Notes: generated by a model from the sequence alone, not told the origin. Counted from the first letter of the stretch, positions 27,347 through 37,491 are shown. The stretch: DNA of 64,000 bases from Flavobacterium gelidicaeli (GCF_013294005.1 NZ_JABSNK010000006.1:185144-249143), one strand, 5' to 3'. Numbers and translations are program-made.

Positions 27347-29350
27347 TTAAAATTTCATTCTTTGAATACGTACCGCATTCAATATTGCTAAAAGCGCTAC
27401 ACCAACATCTGCAAAAACAGCTTCCCACATTGTTGCTAGACCGCCGGCTCCTAGAATTAAAACAGCTGCTTTAACTACAAAAGCTAAAGTTATATTTTGC
27501 CAAACAATTTTTTTAGTTTGCTTTGCAATAGTAATTGCTGTTGCAATTTTACTAGGTTTGTCATCTTGAATAACAACATCTGCAGTTTCAATTGTAGCAT
27601 CACTACCCAAACCACCCATTGCAATTCCTACGGTACTTAATGCAACAACTGGCGCATCATTTACACCATCACCTACAAAGGCAACAGTTTCATTTTTAGC
27701 CAAAATTTCATTTACTTTTGCAACTTTATCTTCAGGTAACAAACCTCCATAGGCAAGCACAATTTTTAATTTTCCAGCCACATCTTGTACAACATTTTCC
27801 TTATCGCCGCTCAACATTGTAACTTTGATTCCTAGCGTTTTTAACTTATTTATAGCAATAGAAGCATCTTCTTTAATAATATCAGCAATAGTGATATAGC
27901 CTACAAATTTATTATCATAAGCTATAGCGATTAATGTATAAATGATCTTTTCATGAGCAATATTATGATTGATATCAAATTTTTGCATAAGTTTAAAATT
28001 ACCCACCAATAACGCTTTACCATTAATGAGTGCTTTTAAACCATGACCAGGAATTTCTTCAACATTTTCTAATACAATAGATGAATCAATCTCTCCTACT
28101 TTTTCTTTAATAGCAGTAGCAATAGGATGCGAACTTTGACTTTCTAAAACGTTTACCATTTGTAAAATTTCGTTTTCGTCAAATTCTGGGTCAAAAACAA
28201 TGTCTTGAACTTTAAAGACGCCTTGCGTAAGCGTTCCTGTTTTATCCATCACTACATTTTGAATGCCTGCCATTAAATCCAGAAAATTACTTCCTTTAAA
28301 TAAGATTCCGTTTTTACTAGCCGCTCCTATTCCCCCAAAATACCCAAGCGGAATTGAAATCACTAAAGCACAAGGACACGAAATCACTAAGAAAACAAGC
28401 GCTCTATACAACCATTCTTCAAAAACATAATTACCGACAAATAACATTGGTAATAAACAAATTCCTATTGCTAAGAAAACAACAATAGGAGTATAAATAT
28501 TAGCAAATTTTCTAATAAATAATTCCGTTGGAGCCTTTTTTGAAGTTGCATCTTGAACCATTTCTAATATCTTAGAAAGTTTACTATCCTCATAAGTTGT
28601 GGTTACTCGTACCTCTGCAACAGTGTTCATGTTAATCATTCCAGCCAAGACAATATTGCCTTTCTTTATTGTCTCTGGTACGCTCTCACCTGTTAATGCA
28701 GCCGTATTAAACGAAGCTAAATTTGATAATAATTCACCATCTAATCCCAGTTTCTCTCCCGCTTTTAGTTGTATTATAGCGCCTATTTCAACGGCAGTTG
28801 CTTTTATCTTTTTGGCTTTGTCATTTTCTAAAATAGTCACTTCATCTGGACGTTGATCAAGCAAACTTTTGATGTCTTTTTTAGCACGTTGTACAGCCAT
28901 ACCTTGAAAAATTTCGCCCACAGCGTAAAATAACATCACAGCTACACCTTCAGGATATTCGCCTATAGCAAATGCTCCAATGGTGGCAATACTCATCAAT
29001 AAAAATTCGGAGAAAAAATCACCTTTACGCGCACTTTCAAATGATTCTTTCAAAACTGGAATCCCAACCGGAATATAAGCTGCCACATACCAAACTGTTC
29101 GTATCCAGTTTGTAAACCAAGTCTGTGTCCAGAAATGATCAAATACTAAAGCAACTGCTAACAAAATAAAACTTATCATTGTTGGCAAAAAAAGTTGCCA
29201 TAGAGTTTGATCCCCTATATCATGATTATGGTCATGACCACTGTGACCATCATGCTCTTCATGATGATGCTTTTGTTTTGAATTGTCTTTTGATTGTATG
29301 GGTTGATCATCTGAGCAGCAAGAATGTTGTTTTTTATCTAAAATTTTCAT
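27347..29350 (-). CDS. Heavy-metal P1B-type ATPase (Zn/Cd/Co-type)
   Basis: A 667-residue metal-exporting ATPase. Instead of an HMA domain, the N-terminus holds a Cys pair (C11, C12) and a histidine/aspartate-rich tail (KHHHEEHDGHSGHDHNHD), typical of zinc/cadmium/cobalt pumps. The CPC ion motif (ISCPCALVIS) in the sixth membrane segment, DKTGTLT phosphorylation site, SSHPIATAI, GDKENVV and GDGVNDAP hinge are intact, so the pump should be active. A broken RND adaptor gene lies upstream on the same strand, which suggests it was once part of a larger metal-resistance locus. Zn2+ or Cd2+ as substrate is inference from motif type. Confidence 0.93.
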   Translation of the reverse strand: MKILDKKQHSCCSDDQPIQSKDNSKQKHHHEEHDGHSGHDHNHDIGDQTLWQLFLPTMISFILLAVALVFDHFWTQTWFTNWIRTVWYVAAYIPVGIPVLKESFESARKGDFFSEFLLMSIATIGAFAIGEYPEGVAVMLFYAVGEIFQGMAVQRAKKDIKSLLDQRPDEVTILENDKAKKIKATAVEIGAIIQLKAGEKLGLDGELLSNLASFNTAALTGESVPETIKKGNIVLAGMINMNTVAEVRVTTTYEDSKLSKILEMVQDATSKKAPTELFIRKFANIYTPIVVFLAIGICLLPMLFVGNYVFEEWLYRALVFLVISCPCALVISIPLGYFGGIGAASKNGILFKGSNFLDLMAGIQNVVMDKTGTLTQGVFKVQDIVFDPEFDENEILQMVNVLESQSSHPIATAIKEKVGEIDSSIVLENVEEIPGHGLKALINGKALLVGNFKLMQKFDINHNIAHEKIIYTLIAIAYDNKFVGYITIADIIKEDASIAINKLKTLGIKVTMLSGDKENVVQDVAGKLKIVLAYGGLLPEDKVAKVNEILAKNETVAFVGDGVNDAPVVALSTVGIAMGGLGSDATIETADVVIQDDKPSKIATAITIAKQTKKIVWQNITLAFVVKAAVLILGAGGLATMWEAVFADVGVALLAILNAVRIQRMKF

Positions 29351-29430
29351 GTTTGATTCTCTTTTTATGCTTTAAATTTTAAGAAGACTTTGGTTAATTA
29401 AGCAAACTCTCCTTAAAAATAGAAAAAATA

Positions 29431-29932
29431 TTAATGATTGTGACTTCTTCCTGCTTTTATTGCTGATAATAAATAAAACGCTCCTTTAAGAACAGTAACT
29501 TGATCTTGCGGAATAGTATAATGAATTTTACCTTAGTATTTCTCATATCAGTCGTTCCTGGAATTATTTATACTGTTTTAAAAAGATAAAAAAATTACCA
29601 CAACATTTTAAAATTACCCCTCCGGCAGTGCTGGTACGGTTGTATTATCAACATTTAAATTTACAGAAATATACATTTCTGAAATCAGATATTTAGTGTC
29701 TGATTTATTTATTTTGGCATGGACCGCAACGGTTTTACTTTCAACAGAAAAAGATTTATTAGATTGATTTGTCTATTCAAAATCTACTTCTTGCTCCAAT
29801 GAAATCGTTCCTAAATCTTTTCCATGAACGTTTGAGACTAAATGTATCTGACTGCGATCAATAACTTGAAAAAGCAAAATCACAATAGCTACATAAGCAA
29901 TTTTGTAATTTACTGTAACTTGCTTCTAAATT
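29431..29932 (-). pseudogene. Remnant of an RND-efflux periplasmic adaptor (CzcB-like)
   Basis: Translation of the minus strand gives pieces of one adaptor in the right order. First, a continuous stretch FQVIDRSQIHLVSNVHGKDL (barrel region) running to a TAG; then in the same frame KTVAVHAKINKSD and EMYISVNLNVDNTTVPALPEG, ended by TAA. About 70 bp further on is the usual C-terminus YTIPQDQVTVLKGAFYLLSA ending RSHNH at 29431. The middle ~80 residues and most of the N-terminus are missing, so the gene is dead through nonsense changes and deletion. No RND pump or TolC gene is nearby. Bases 29933-30161, up to the GH3 gene, hold nothing I recognise. Confidence 0.72.
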
Positions 29933-30161
29933 ATAATATTTACATAGGGTAATACAACCTGAGACAAATTTGGCAAGGGATAAACAACCTAGAAACATAG
30001 GTTTATCTCCTTTTATCCATGTTAATAACTAAATCAAAATATTTATTATCCTGATAGGTTTTTTTTTTACAAAAAAATCTCCAGCAAATGCAAACAAGAG
30101 ACAATCACAATGTAAAATGATAATATTAAATTGATTATGTTCAATAATAGTAGTTAGTTAT

Positions 30162-33100
30162 TTAATACTGGATAGCCTCATAAATAATCTCTTGAATATC
30201 TTCTCTAATGTTTTCTCTAGAAAGTTTGTTTGGTCCAGCATCAGGGTATGTTCTATTTGATAAAAACACATAAACAATTTCTGTTTCAGGATCGGCCCAT
30301 GCCATTGTTCCCGTAAATCCAGTATGCCCAAAACTAGTCATAGAGGCGCATCCACAAGTTGGACCGCTAGCTCCTAATTGTGGTTTATCAAATCCTACAC
30401 CGCGTCTATTACCTTCGGCACAAAAATAGCAGGTATTAAAATCATCAAATGTTTTCTCAGAAAAATATTGACGCCCGCCGTAATTTCCTTTTTGTAGAAA
30501 CAACTGCATCATTTTAGCAACGTCCATACTATTAGAGAATATTCCAGCATGGCCTCCTACTCCACCTTCCATGGCTGCTCCCATATCATGTACATAACCT
30601 TGCAATAATTGGTGGCGGTAATAAGTGTCTATTTCAGTAGGCGCAATTCCGTTTTTACTCTTTCTCTGTAACGGATTATACATCGTATAATTTGCGCCAA
30701 GCGGTTTAAAAAAGTTATTTCTGCTTAAAGAATCTAGCGATTCTCCAGTTAGCTTTTCAAGGTATTCTTTTAAAATAATAAAAGTAAAATCACTATAACG
30801 GTATTTCTTTACAGGCATCAGCTTACTATCAGCAATTATTTTCATAATTGTATCGTGGTAATCATTTCGTAAAAAAAGATCATCCGCAACTTTAGTCGTG
30901 AAATTTTCTTCAGTTGTTTTTCGATAATACGCACTTAATGGATTTCCTTTACTATCAATTGTAGCTTTGTAAAACGGAACCCATGCTTTTAATCTTGCAT
31001 AATGCGATAATAAATCTTTAAAAGGAATATCCTGCTTATCTGAACTTTTAAAAATAGGCAACATCTCGCCTAAAGTAGTTTCCATATTAATTTGCTTTTT
31101 ATCGTACGCTAGCATTGCATTTGGCAACGTAGATAGGATCTTAGTTAGAGAAGCAACATCATACATCGTAGTATCAGCAACCATTGGAGAAACTCCATAA
31201 GTAAAATTTCCAAACGCCTTTTGATAAATAACTTTCCCTTTTCTAGCAACTAAAATTTGCATCCCAGGTGTCATTTTTCCTGCAATTGCTTTTTTTGCTA
31301 CAGCTTCAATTTTATCAAGGATTTTTGGATTCATTCCCACATTCCCTGGAGCCGTAAAGCCTAAAATATTCAATTTGGCTGTAGCCAAACCATCATTGGT
31401 TTTGAAATCCTCATTAATAGAAACAGGCAATTTTCCTTTGGCAGCAATAGCCCCAAAAATAAGTTCTGCAGTAACTTCTTGTGCAATAGTACTATTTTGA
31501 TAAGAAACTACAAGTCCTTCAATTCCGCTAAAATCTTTTACATCTAATAACGCATAAGGATTTGCAAAAACTGCAACTATCGTTTTATTATTTTTAGCAA
31601 TAAAATCTAATTTAGCGAGTTGATTGCCATCAAAGCGATAACTCTTCCATGGAGAATCTAATTTATGATATCCTACAATAACTGTAGTATATTGATTTAG
31701 TTTTGATTGTAAACTATCTAAATTGCTGTCAGAAACCTCTGTTACTTCAGCATATTTTTTAAGTGTATTAACAAAACTAGTATTAGAAGCATCTCCTATT
31801 TTCACATAGGCAATTTTTTGCTTTTCTAAATTCTGAATTGGTAAAATACCTTCTTGGTTTTTTAAAACTGTTACTGCATTTTCATACAATTCATATTGCA
31901 AAGCATCATTTTTAGCATCATTTAAATCAGCAACTAAATTATTAGTTTCAATAGGTTTAAATTTATTCAGACCAGCGAAATACTTGTACTTCAAAATTTT
32001 CTTCACAGAATATTCTAATCTTTTTTCGGTAAATAAATTTTCTTCATAGGCTTTCGCCAAAGTTTGAATTCCTAACGGCACATCTTCTGGAAACAACAAA
32101 ATATCATTTCCTGCGAGAAAAGCATCTAAGTCAATTTCGCCTGGTTTTTTATAATTGCTAGCAGCTTTCATATTCAAAGCATCCGTAAAAATTAAACCTT
32201 TAAAATCCAGTTCTTTTTTTAGAATATTAGTCACTACATTGTACGAAATCGAAGATGGATAATTAGATCTCGATTCTAAACTAGGTACATTTAAATGCGC
32301 CACCATTACAGAAGAAAGTCCGTGTTTGAACATTTCTCTATACGGATAAAACTCTACATCTTCCAGACGTTCTTTAGAGAAATTTACTGTAGGTAAGCCT
32401 TTATGAGAATCAGTTTCAGTGTCGCCATGACCTGGAAAATGTTTTCCTGTTGCGAAAATATTTTGATTTTGCAACCCTTTCATTAATGCAACAGCGCGTT
32501 TTGCAACATTGTATTTATCTTCACCAAAAGAGCGAAAACCAATGATAGGATTCTTTGGGTTAGTATTAATATCTAGAACGGGACCAAAATTAAATTGCAA
32601 CCCTAAACGTTTGCTTTGTGCCCCCATCTGATCTCCTAATTTTTCAATAAGTTTCATATCTTGAATAGCTCCCAAAGTCATATTCCATGGATACGTATAA
32701 GTAGAATCCAGACGCATACTCAAGCCCCACTCTGCATCATTACCTATAAACAAAGGGATTTTTGATTTGGATTGGTAGTTATTAGTTAGATTAGCTTGCC
32801 GAACTGGCCCACCTTGAAAGAAAATTAACCCTCCTATTTTCTGGTTAGCAATTAAACTCTCTATGGCATAACTGTGTGGTGTTCCTTTATTAGAATATGC
32901 AGCAACCATAAAAAGTTGACCTAATTTTTCGTCAAAAGTCATGTTGTTGTAAACACTGTCAACCCAAATTTTTCTGTCTGAAAATAAATTGATAGGTTCT
33001 TGAATGGTAACATCATCAAGGGAATTATCGATAACAAAATCTTCCACAACAGGAGCAATTGTAGTAGGTGTGTGAATTGATTTAACAATAGCCTTATCTT

Positions 33101-33176
33101 TTTTCTGGGTAGCACAACTTGCTACAAAAAAAAATAAGACATACAGAAATAGAATTCTAATGTCTTTATTTTTCAT
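30162..33176 (-). CDS. GH3 beta-N-acetylhexosaminidase fused to a serine beta-lactamase-like hydrolase, lipoprotein
   Basis: A 1004-residue two-enzyme lipoprotein (lipobox VASC near residue 20). The N-terminal ~400 residues are a GH3 glycosidase of the NagZ type: GKHFPGHGDTETDSHKG and the putative nucleophile aspartate in GLIFTDALNMKA, followed by a GH3 C-terminal domain to ~600. The rest is a class C beta-lactamase/DD-peptidase fold: SxxK as SLTK in YDVASLTKILST, Tyr motif KYRYSDFTF and HTG in FGHTGFTGTM. The fusion is known in Bacteroidota and should trim peptidoglycan or muropeptides in the periplasm. It is the last gene of the minus-strand envelope run, 20 bp after its neighbour. Confidence 0.93.
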   Translation of the reverse strand: MKNKDIRILFLYVLFFFVASCATQKKDKAIVKSIHTPTTIAPVVEDFVIDNSLDDVTIQEPINLFSDRKIWVDSVYNNMTFDEKLGQLFMVAAYSNKGTPHSYAIESLIANQKIGGLIFFQGGPVRQANLTNNYQSKSKIPLFIGNDAEWGLSMRLDSTYTYPWNMTLGAIQDMKLIEKLGDQMGAQSKRLGLQFNFGPVLDINTNPKNPIIGFRSFGEDKYNVAKRAVALMKGLQNQNIFATGKHFPGHGDTETDSHKGLPTVNFSKERLEDVEFYPYREMFKHGLSSVMVAHLNVPSLESRSNYPSSISYNVVTNILKKELDFKGLIFTDALNMKAASNYKKPGEIDLDAFLAGNDILLFPEDVPLGIQTLAKAYEENLFTEKRLEYSVKKILKYKYFAGLNKFKPIETNNLVADLNDAKNDALQYELYENAVTVLKNQEGILPIQNLEKQKIAYVKIGDASNTSFVNTLKKYAEVTEVSDSNLDSLQSKLNQYTTVIVGYHKLDSPWKSYRFDGNQLAKLDFIAKNNKTIVAVFANPYALLDVKDFSGIEGLVVSYQNSTIAQEVTAELIFGAIAAKGKLPVSINEDFKTNDGLATAKLNILGFTAPGNVGMNPKILDKIEAVAKKAIAGKMTPGMQILVARKGKVIYQKAFGNFTYGVSPMVADTTMYDVASLTKILSTLPNAMLAYDKKQINMETTLGEMLPIFKSSDKQDIPFKDLLSHYARLKAWVPFYKATIDSKGNPLSAYYRKTTEENFTTKVADDLFLRNDYHDTIMKIIADSKLMPVKKYRYSDFTFIILKEYLEKLTGESLDSLSRNNFFKPLGANYTMYNPLQRKSKNGIAPTEIDTYYRHQLLQGYVHDMGAAMEGGVGGHAGIFSNSMDVAKMMQLFLQKGNYGGRQYFSEKTFDDFNTCYFCAEGNRRGVGFDKPQLGASGPTCGCASMTSFGHTGFTGTMAWADPETEIVYVFLSNRTYPDAGPNKLSRENIREDIQEIIYEAIQY

Positions 33177-33196
33177 TAAGTAAATTTTATAATATT

Positions 33197-33679
33197 TTAA
33201 AAAAAGCGACTGTGCCAGCTATCCATAGCAGGAACTTCCCAAGATTCGTTAAATTCTTGTACGTTATTGATTAAATTATTAAAAACAATTGTATTAGCTG
33301 TTACCGCTTTGTCTTTAACCATTTTTTTAAAATCAATTAATGGCTTGTGTGCAATATGGTCGCCCAGTTTAAAGGTAACATTCATTTTATCTAATAAATC
33401 AACGTTATATTTCTTTTCAAGGCTTTGAATAAATTCTACCGAAGAATCAATTGAACATCCCGTAGCTGCTTGAACATCTTGATTTACTGCTAAAATGATA
33501 AAGCGGTTGTATTTAAGTTGGTAAGATGATTCTAAACTTGTACCATGCGCTGCCCAATCTCCTAAAAATAGTTTCAAGTCTGATTCAATCTCTGAAAATT
33601 CAGCATCAGAAAACTTTCTATTCGATTGGTAAATCCAAATTCTGGACTCTTCCGGTAAATCTTCAAAAGGTATGTACAT
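33197..33679 (-). CDS. Conserved Bacteroidota protein of unknown function
   Basis: A 160-residue cytoplasmic protein starting YIPFEDLPEESRIWIYQSNR and ending PAMDSWHSRFF. Close relatives are often labelled ABC transporter ATPase, but no Walker A, signature or Walker B motif is present, so that name is not supported. There is no signal or membrane segment. W44 and a Cys at about position 95 (AATGCSID) are the only notable residues. It lies within the minus-strand run between a secreted protein and the GH3 fusion, spaced by 20-29 bp, so it is probably co-transcribed with them. Confidence 0.8.
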   Translation of the reverse strand: MYIPFEDLPEESRIWIYQSNRKFSDAEFSEIESDLKLFLGDWAAHGTSLESSYQLKYNRFIILAVNQDVQAATGCSIDSSVEFIQSLEKKYNVDLLDKMNVTFKLGDHIAHKPLIDFKKMVKDKAVTANTIVFNNLINNVQEFNESWEVPAMDSWHSRFF

Positions 33680-33708
33680 GTTGTATTATTTTTATAAGGA
33701 GTAGAAAA

Positions 33709-34317
33709 TTATTTTTTTTCTAATCCTGTTATAATTTTAAAATATCTAAATTCTTTACTCTTTGGATCATAAAGTTCTATCTCAGTATAGCTCACTTTTA
33801 CAAAATCCTTTTTCTTAAGCTCATTATTTGTAATTATAGCAGCACTTTCAAAATAATCTAACAAAATGAAATTATAATTTCTACCGTTATTATCTTTTAT
33901 AAATAGCGAAATGAATTGTTCTGTTTTTATTTCGGTTACTTCACCTTCAATAAAAGAATCTGCTGTTTCTTCTTCAACAACTTCTTGTTCTTCGATTGTT
34001 TTTTCACCTAATTTCATAATTGTTTCTGGGCAAGCTACTAGCATTTTAATAGCTACATTTTCTCCTAACTTACGCATCCCAGCTGTATCATCAAAACTTA
34101 CTTTATCTTCAGCTTTAAATTCTGAAACATGGTTAGTATAACTTTTAATAATACATAATCCTACTTGAGCTTGCAATTCCGCTTTACTCAATTTAGAATA
34201 ATCTAATTTTTTAGCGGCTAAACATTCACAGCTTTCATTGCCTATTACTTGCAAAACATCTTGAGAATAAGAGATAGCATTCACAAATATAATAACTAAA
34301 AGGAAAAATCTCTTCAT
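33709..34317 (-). CDS. Secreted protein of unknown function with N-terminal cysteine cluster
   Basis: A 202-residue protein with a signal peptide (MKRFFLLVIIFVNAISYSQ). The mature N-terminus has a CEC pair (ESCECLAAKKL), a further Cys in VGLCIIKSY and another in LVACPETI, a spacing that repeats in many small flavobacterial secreted proteins. The C-terminal half (IEGEVTEIKTEQFISLFIKD to YFKIITGLEKK) looks like a beta-rich domain. No function can be named. It follows the Fe-S oxidoreductase gene by 2 bp and so should share its transcript. Confidence 0.75.
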   Translation of the reverse strand: MKRFFLLVIIFVNAISYSQDVLQVIGNESCECLAAKKLDYSKLSKAELQAQVGLCIIKSYTNHVSEFKAEDKVSFDDTAGMRKLGENVAIKMLVACPETIMKLGEKTIEEQEVVEEETADSFIEGEVTEIKTEQFISLFIKDNNGRNYNFILLDYFESAAIITNNELKKKDFVKVSYTEIELYDPKSKEFRYFKIITGLEKK

Positions 34318-34319
34318 TG

Positions 34320-35111
34320 TTACAAATCTTGAGCATTAGCAATAAGTTCAGCAATATCCATTACTTTTACATCTCCCTCTTTTTCTTTATTTTTCACACC
34401 ATCAGTCATCATTGTATTACAAAAAGGACAACCTGCTGCAATAATATCTGGTTTAACTTCAAGAGCATCTTCAGTTCTTAAAACATTTACTTCCTTATCT
34501 CCTGGTTCAGCATCTTTAAACATTTGAGCACCACCAGCTCCACAACAAAGTCCGTTAGCTTTAGAACGTTTCATTTCAACTAATTCTACATCTAATTTCT
34601 CAATTAATTCTCTTGGAGCTTCGTATATTTTATTAGCACGACCTAAATAACATGGATCATGAAAAGTAATTCTCTTTCCTTTAAATTGACCACCTTCAAT
34701 GGTTAATCGACCATCATCTAAAAGTGATTTCAGGAATTCTGTATGGTGTACTACTTCGTATTGTCCACCTAATTCAGGATATTCATTTTTTAATGTATTG
34801 AAACAATGTGGACAAGCAGTAACTATTTTTTTAGCCTCGTAAGCGTTCAAAACTTCAATGTTCATCATGGCTTGCATTTGGAACAAAAACTCATTACCCG
34901 CTCTTTTTGCTGGATCACCAGTACAACTTTCTTCAGTACCTAATACTGCAAAAGGAACGTTAGCACGGTTTAAAATTCGAACAAAAGCTTTAGTGATTTT
35001 TTTTGCTCTATCATCAAAACTTCCTGCACAACCTACCCAAAATAAAACCTCTGGTTGTTTTCCTTGAGCTAGCATTTCTGCCATTGTTGGTACTATTAAA
35101 TTTTCTGACAT
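34320..35111 (-). CDS. Fe-S-binding CCG-domain protein (HdrB/LutA-like)
   Basis: A 263-residue protein with two cysteine-rich CCG domains, as in heterodisulfide reductase subunit B, GlpC and LutA. Cysteines appear in WVGCAGSFDDR, ESCTGDP, TACPHCFNTL, HDPCYLGR, LCCGAGGAQMF and AAGCPFCNTM, giving ligands for a non-cubane or 4Fe-4S cluster pair. It pairs with the membrane Fe-S protein encoded 70 bp upstream, and the two probably form an electron-transfer complex at the membrane. The oxidised substrate is unknown; lactate, glycolate and quinone-linked roles are all possible. Confidence 0.85.
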   Translation of the reverse strand: MSENLIVPTMAEMLAQGKQPEVLFWVGCAGSFDDRAKKITKAFVRILNRANVPFAVLGTEESCTGDPAKRAGNEFLFQMQAMMNIEVLNAYEAKKIVTACPHCFNTLKNEYPELGGQYEVVHHTEFLKSLLDDGRLTIEGGQFKGKRITFHDPCYLGRANKIYEAPRELIEKLDVELVEMKRSKANGLCCGAGGAQMFKDAEPGDKEVNVLRTEDALEVKPDIIAAGCPFCNTMMTDGVKNKEKEGDVKVMDIAELIANAQDL

Positions 35112-35181
35112 TTGATAATTATTTTTTGGTTATTCAACTAACCAGTTATTGTAAAATTTGATAAAAAATTGAACTCTGAAA

Positions 35182-36519
35182 TTAATTTTCGTCTTTCCAG
35201 TTCAAACGGTCTTGTTGGTTGTATTGCCATGGTGCTCCATTATTTTCGATATTGGTCATCATAGCATTTAATGGCATTGGCGCAGCACTTTGCTCCATTA
35301 CAAGGTAACGACGCATGTCCATGATAATAGACAACGGACTAATATTTACAGGACATTCCTCTACACAAGCATTACATGATGTACATGCCCACAGCTCTTC
35401 AGGAGTTATATAATCGTTTAGTAAAGTCTTATTATCTGGAATAAAAATTCCTTTATTAGCATCAATATTTTTACCTACTTCTTCTAATCTATCACGAGTG
35501 TCCATCATAATCTTACGCGGAGAAAGTTTTTTTCCGGTTTGATTAGCAGGACATGACGATGTACAACGACCACATTCTGTACAAGTGTAAGCGTTTAATA
35601 ATTGTACCCAATTTAAATCTTGAACATCACTAGCTCCAAACTTTGCAGGAACTTCTCCTTCAGCTGGTGCTGGCGCTGCTGCAAAAGGATCAGCATTAGG
35701 ATCCATCATCATTTTCACCTCTTTAGTAACTGCTTCAAGGTTATCAAATTGTCCTAAAGGATTCAAATCAGCAAAATAAGTATTAGGGAAAGCTAATAAA
35801 ATATGTAAGTGTTTAGAAAAATACAAATAATTCATGAAAACAAAAATCCCAATAATATGCAACCACCAGAAAGTTTCTGTTAAAAGCATAACCGTTTCAT
35901 TTGACATTCCGTTGAATATAGGCTCAAGAAATTGACTTATAGGAAACGATCCTGCTTGTATAAAATGAGAAAAACCACCTGGAACATTTTGTAAATGCAA
36001 ATCAGATGCGTTCATTAATAAAAATAAAGACATCAAAACAACCTCAAAATATAAAATATAATTAGCATCATTTTTAGGATACCCTTTCATTTCAGGATTC
36101 ATAAAACGTTTTAACTTAATTACGTTTCTTCTAATCCAGAAAACGGTAACTGCTACTAATACTAAAAAAGCGAATATTTCAAATATAGCAATCAAAACAT
36201 TATATGTTGTACCTAAAAAGGCAAATATTCTATGTGTACCAAATAAACCATCAATGATGATTTCTAGTAATTCGATATTAATAATTACAAAACCTAAATA
36301 AACAACAATGTGTAATATCCCTGCAATAGGACGCTTAACCATTTTTGACTGCCCTAGAGCAATCATAGCCATGTTTTTCCAACGTTCGCTAGGGTTATCT
36401 TTTCGATCAATGTCGATTCCAAGGTTTACGTTTCTGTATATTTTTCTAATATTGTTAAAAAAATATCCAAATCCAATAACCAATAAAATGGCAAATAATA
36501 TATTATCTAAATAGCTCAT
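35182..36519 (-). CDS. Membrane Fe-S electron-transfer protein (NarI/HdrE plus ferredoxin domain)
   Basis: A 445-residue protein. The N-terminal ~250 residues contain about five or six membrane segments with several histidines (LHIVVYLGF, SDLHLQN, FWWLHIIGIF), as for a heme b anchor; the rest holds two 4Fe-4S motifs, CTECGRCTSSCPA and CTSCNACVEECPV. An Ala/Pro/Glu-rich linker (FAAAPAPAEGEVPA) separates the two parts. With the CCG-domain protein encoded next it forms a plausible quinone-linked oxidoreductase. It follows the MCE protein gene by 15 bp. Confidence 0.88.
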   Translation of the reverse strand: MSYLDNILFAILLVIGFGYFFNNIRKIYRNVNLGIDIDRKDNPSERWKNMAMIALGQSKMVKRPIAGILHIVVYLGFVIINIELLEIIIDGLFGTHRIFAFLGTTYNVLIAIFEIFAFLVLVAVTVFWIRRNVIKLKRFMNPEMKGYPKNDANYILYFEVVLMSLFLLMNASDLHLQNVPGGFSHFIQAGSFPISQFLEPIFNGMSNETVMLLTETFWWLHIIGIFVFMNYLYFSKHLHILLAFPNTYFADLNPLGQFDNLEAVTKEVKMMMDPNADPFAAAPAPAEGEVPAKFGASDVQDLNWVQLLNAYTCTECGRCTSSCPANQTGKKLSPRKIMMDTRDRLEEVGKNIDANKGIFIPDNKTLLNDYITPEELWACTSCNACVEECPVNISPLSIIMDMRRYLVMEQSAAPMPLNAMMTNIENNGAPWQYNQQDRLNWKDEN

Positions 36520-36534
36520 AAATGGGGGTTTGTT

Positions 36535-37491
36535 TTATTTAATTGAATCGTTAACAGTTGCTCCTTTATACGGTTTGTTCTTTTTTCCAAAAAGAGAAAC
36601 GTTAATATAACGTGTAGGATAAAGGCGTACATCTTGTAATAGGAGTTCTAATTCTTTAGTAGATTTTGATAAATTATTATAGAGACCATCGTCTTTAAGT
36701 AATTTTCCCATTGTACCTTGACCTGATTCTAAATTTTTCATAATTCCATCAACTTTCGCTAAAGTGTTATTCAAGTTTTGAACTGTTTTACCCAAATCAG
36801 CTTTATTAAGAGAGTCTGATATACTAGAAAAGTCTTTACTAATTTTATCAAAATTAGATACAACACCTTTAATTTGTGATTTATTATCATCTAATATACC
36901 ATTCAAACTCATAGAAGCTCTATGAAATTGTGACATAGTCAGACTTAAATCAGCTAAAGTTTTTCTTAAATCTTCTTGTGCTTTTTTATCTAAAATGTTA
37001 TTTACACCAGTAATCAATTGATCGGCATTAGCCATAACTTTTTCTAACTTTACTTGAATAGGGGCAAGTTTTTCACCTAAAGAATCAGTCAGTCCTTGTT
37101 TAACATCACCTAATAAATAGCTACCATCTTTAGCAGGATTTTTATCGGTTAAATTTGGGTTAATCGCAATTTGCTTACCATTTATAAGACCAGGCTCATA
37201 TATAGTTGCTGTACTAGATTGCGAAATAGGAAAATCAGACTTAATTTGCATTTCAACAATTATCTTTCCTGTATTTTGATCAATACTAATAGCATTTACC
37301 TTACCAATTATTAAACCGTTTAAAGTAACTGGTGCAGATGGCCCTAATCCTTCAACAGATTCATATTGAACATATAATTTTTTATAGCTTGAAAAAAGGT
37401 CACGACCTTTTAAAAAACTATATCCCCAAATAAATAATAGTATTGACGAAATTACTAGTATTGCCGTCTTGATTTCTCTTGTTAGTTTCAA
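36535..37491 (-). CDS. MCE/MlaD-family lipid transport protein
   Basis: A 318-residue protein with one N-terminal membrane anchor (AILVISSILLFIWGYSF) followed by a single MCE domain (residues ~35-115; YESVEGLGPSAPVTLNGLIIGKV) and a long helical, low-complexity tail. MCE proteins form hexameric rings that shuttle phospholipids between inner and outer membranes with MlaEF-type ABC transporters. No mlaE or mlaF is adjacent here. It is spaced 48 bp from the amidase gene upstream and 15 bp from the Fe-S gene downstream. Confidence 0.92.
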   Translation of the reverse strand: MKLTREIKTAILVISSILLFIWGYSFLKGRDLFSSYKKLYVQYESVEGLGPSAPVTLNGLIIGKVNAISIDQNTGKIIVEMQIKSDFPISQSSTATIYEPGLINGKQIAINPNLTDKNPAKDGSYLLGDVKQGLTDSLGEKLAPIQVKLEKVMANADQLITGVNNILDKKAQEDLRKTLADLSLTMSQFHRASMSLNGILDDNKSQIKGVVSNFDKISKDFSSISDSLNKADLGKTVQNLNNTLAKVDGIMKNLESGQGTMGKLLKDDGLYNNLSKSTKELELLLQDVRLYPTRYINVSLFGKKNKPYKGATVNDSIK

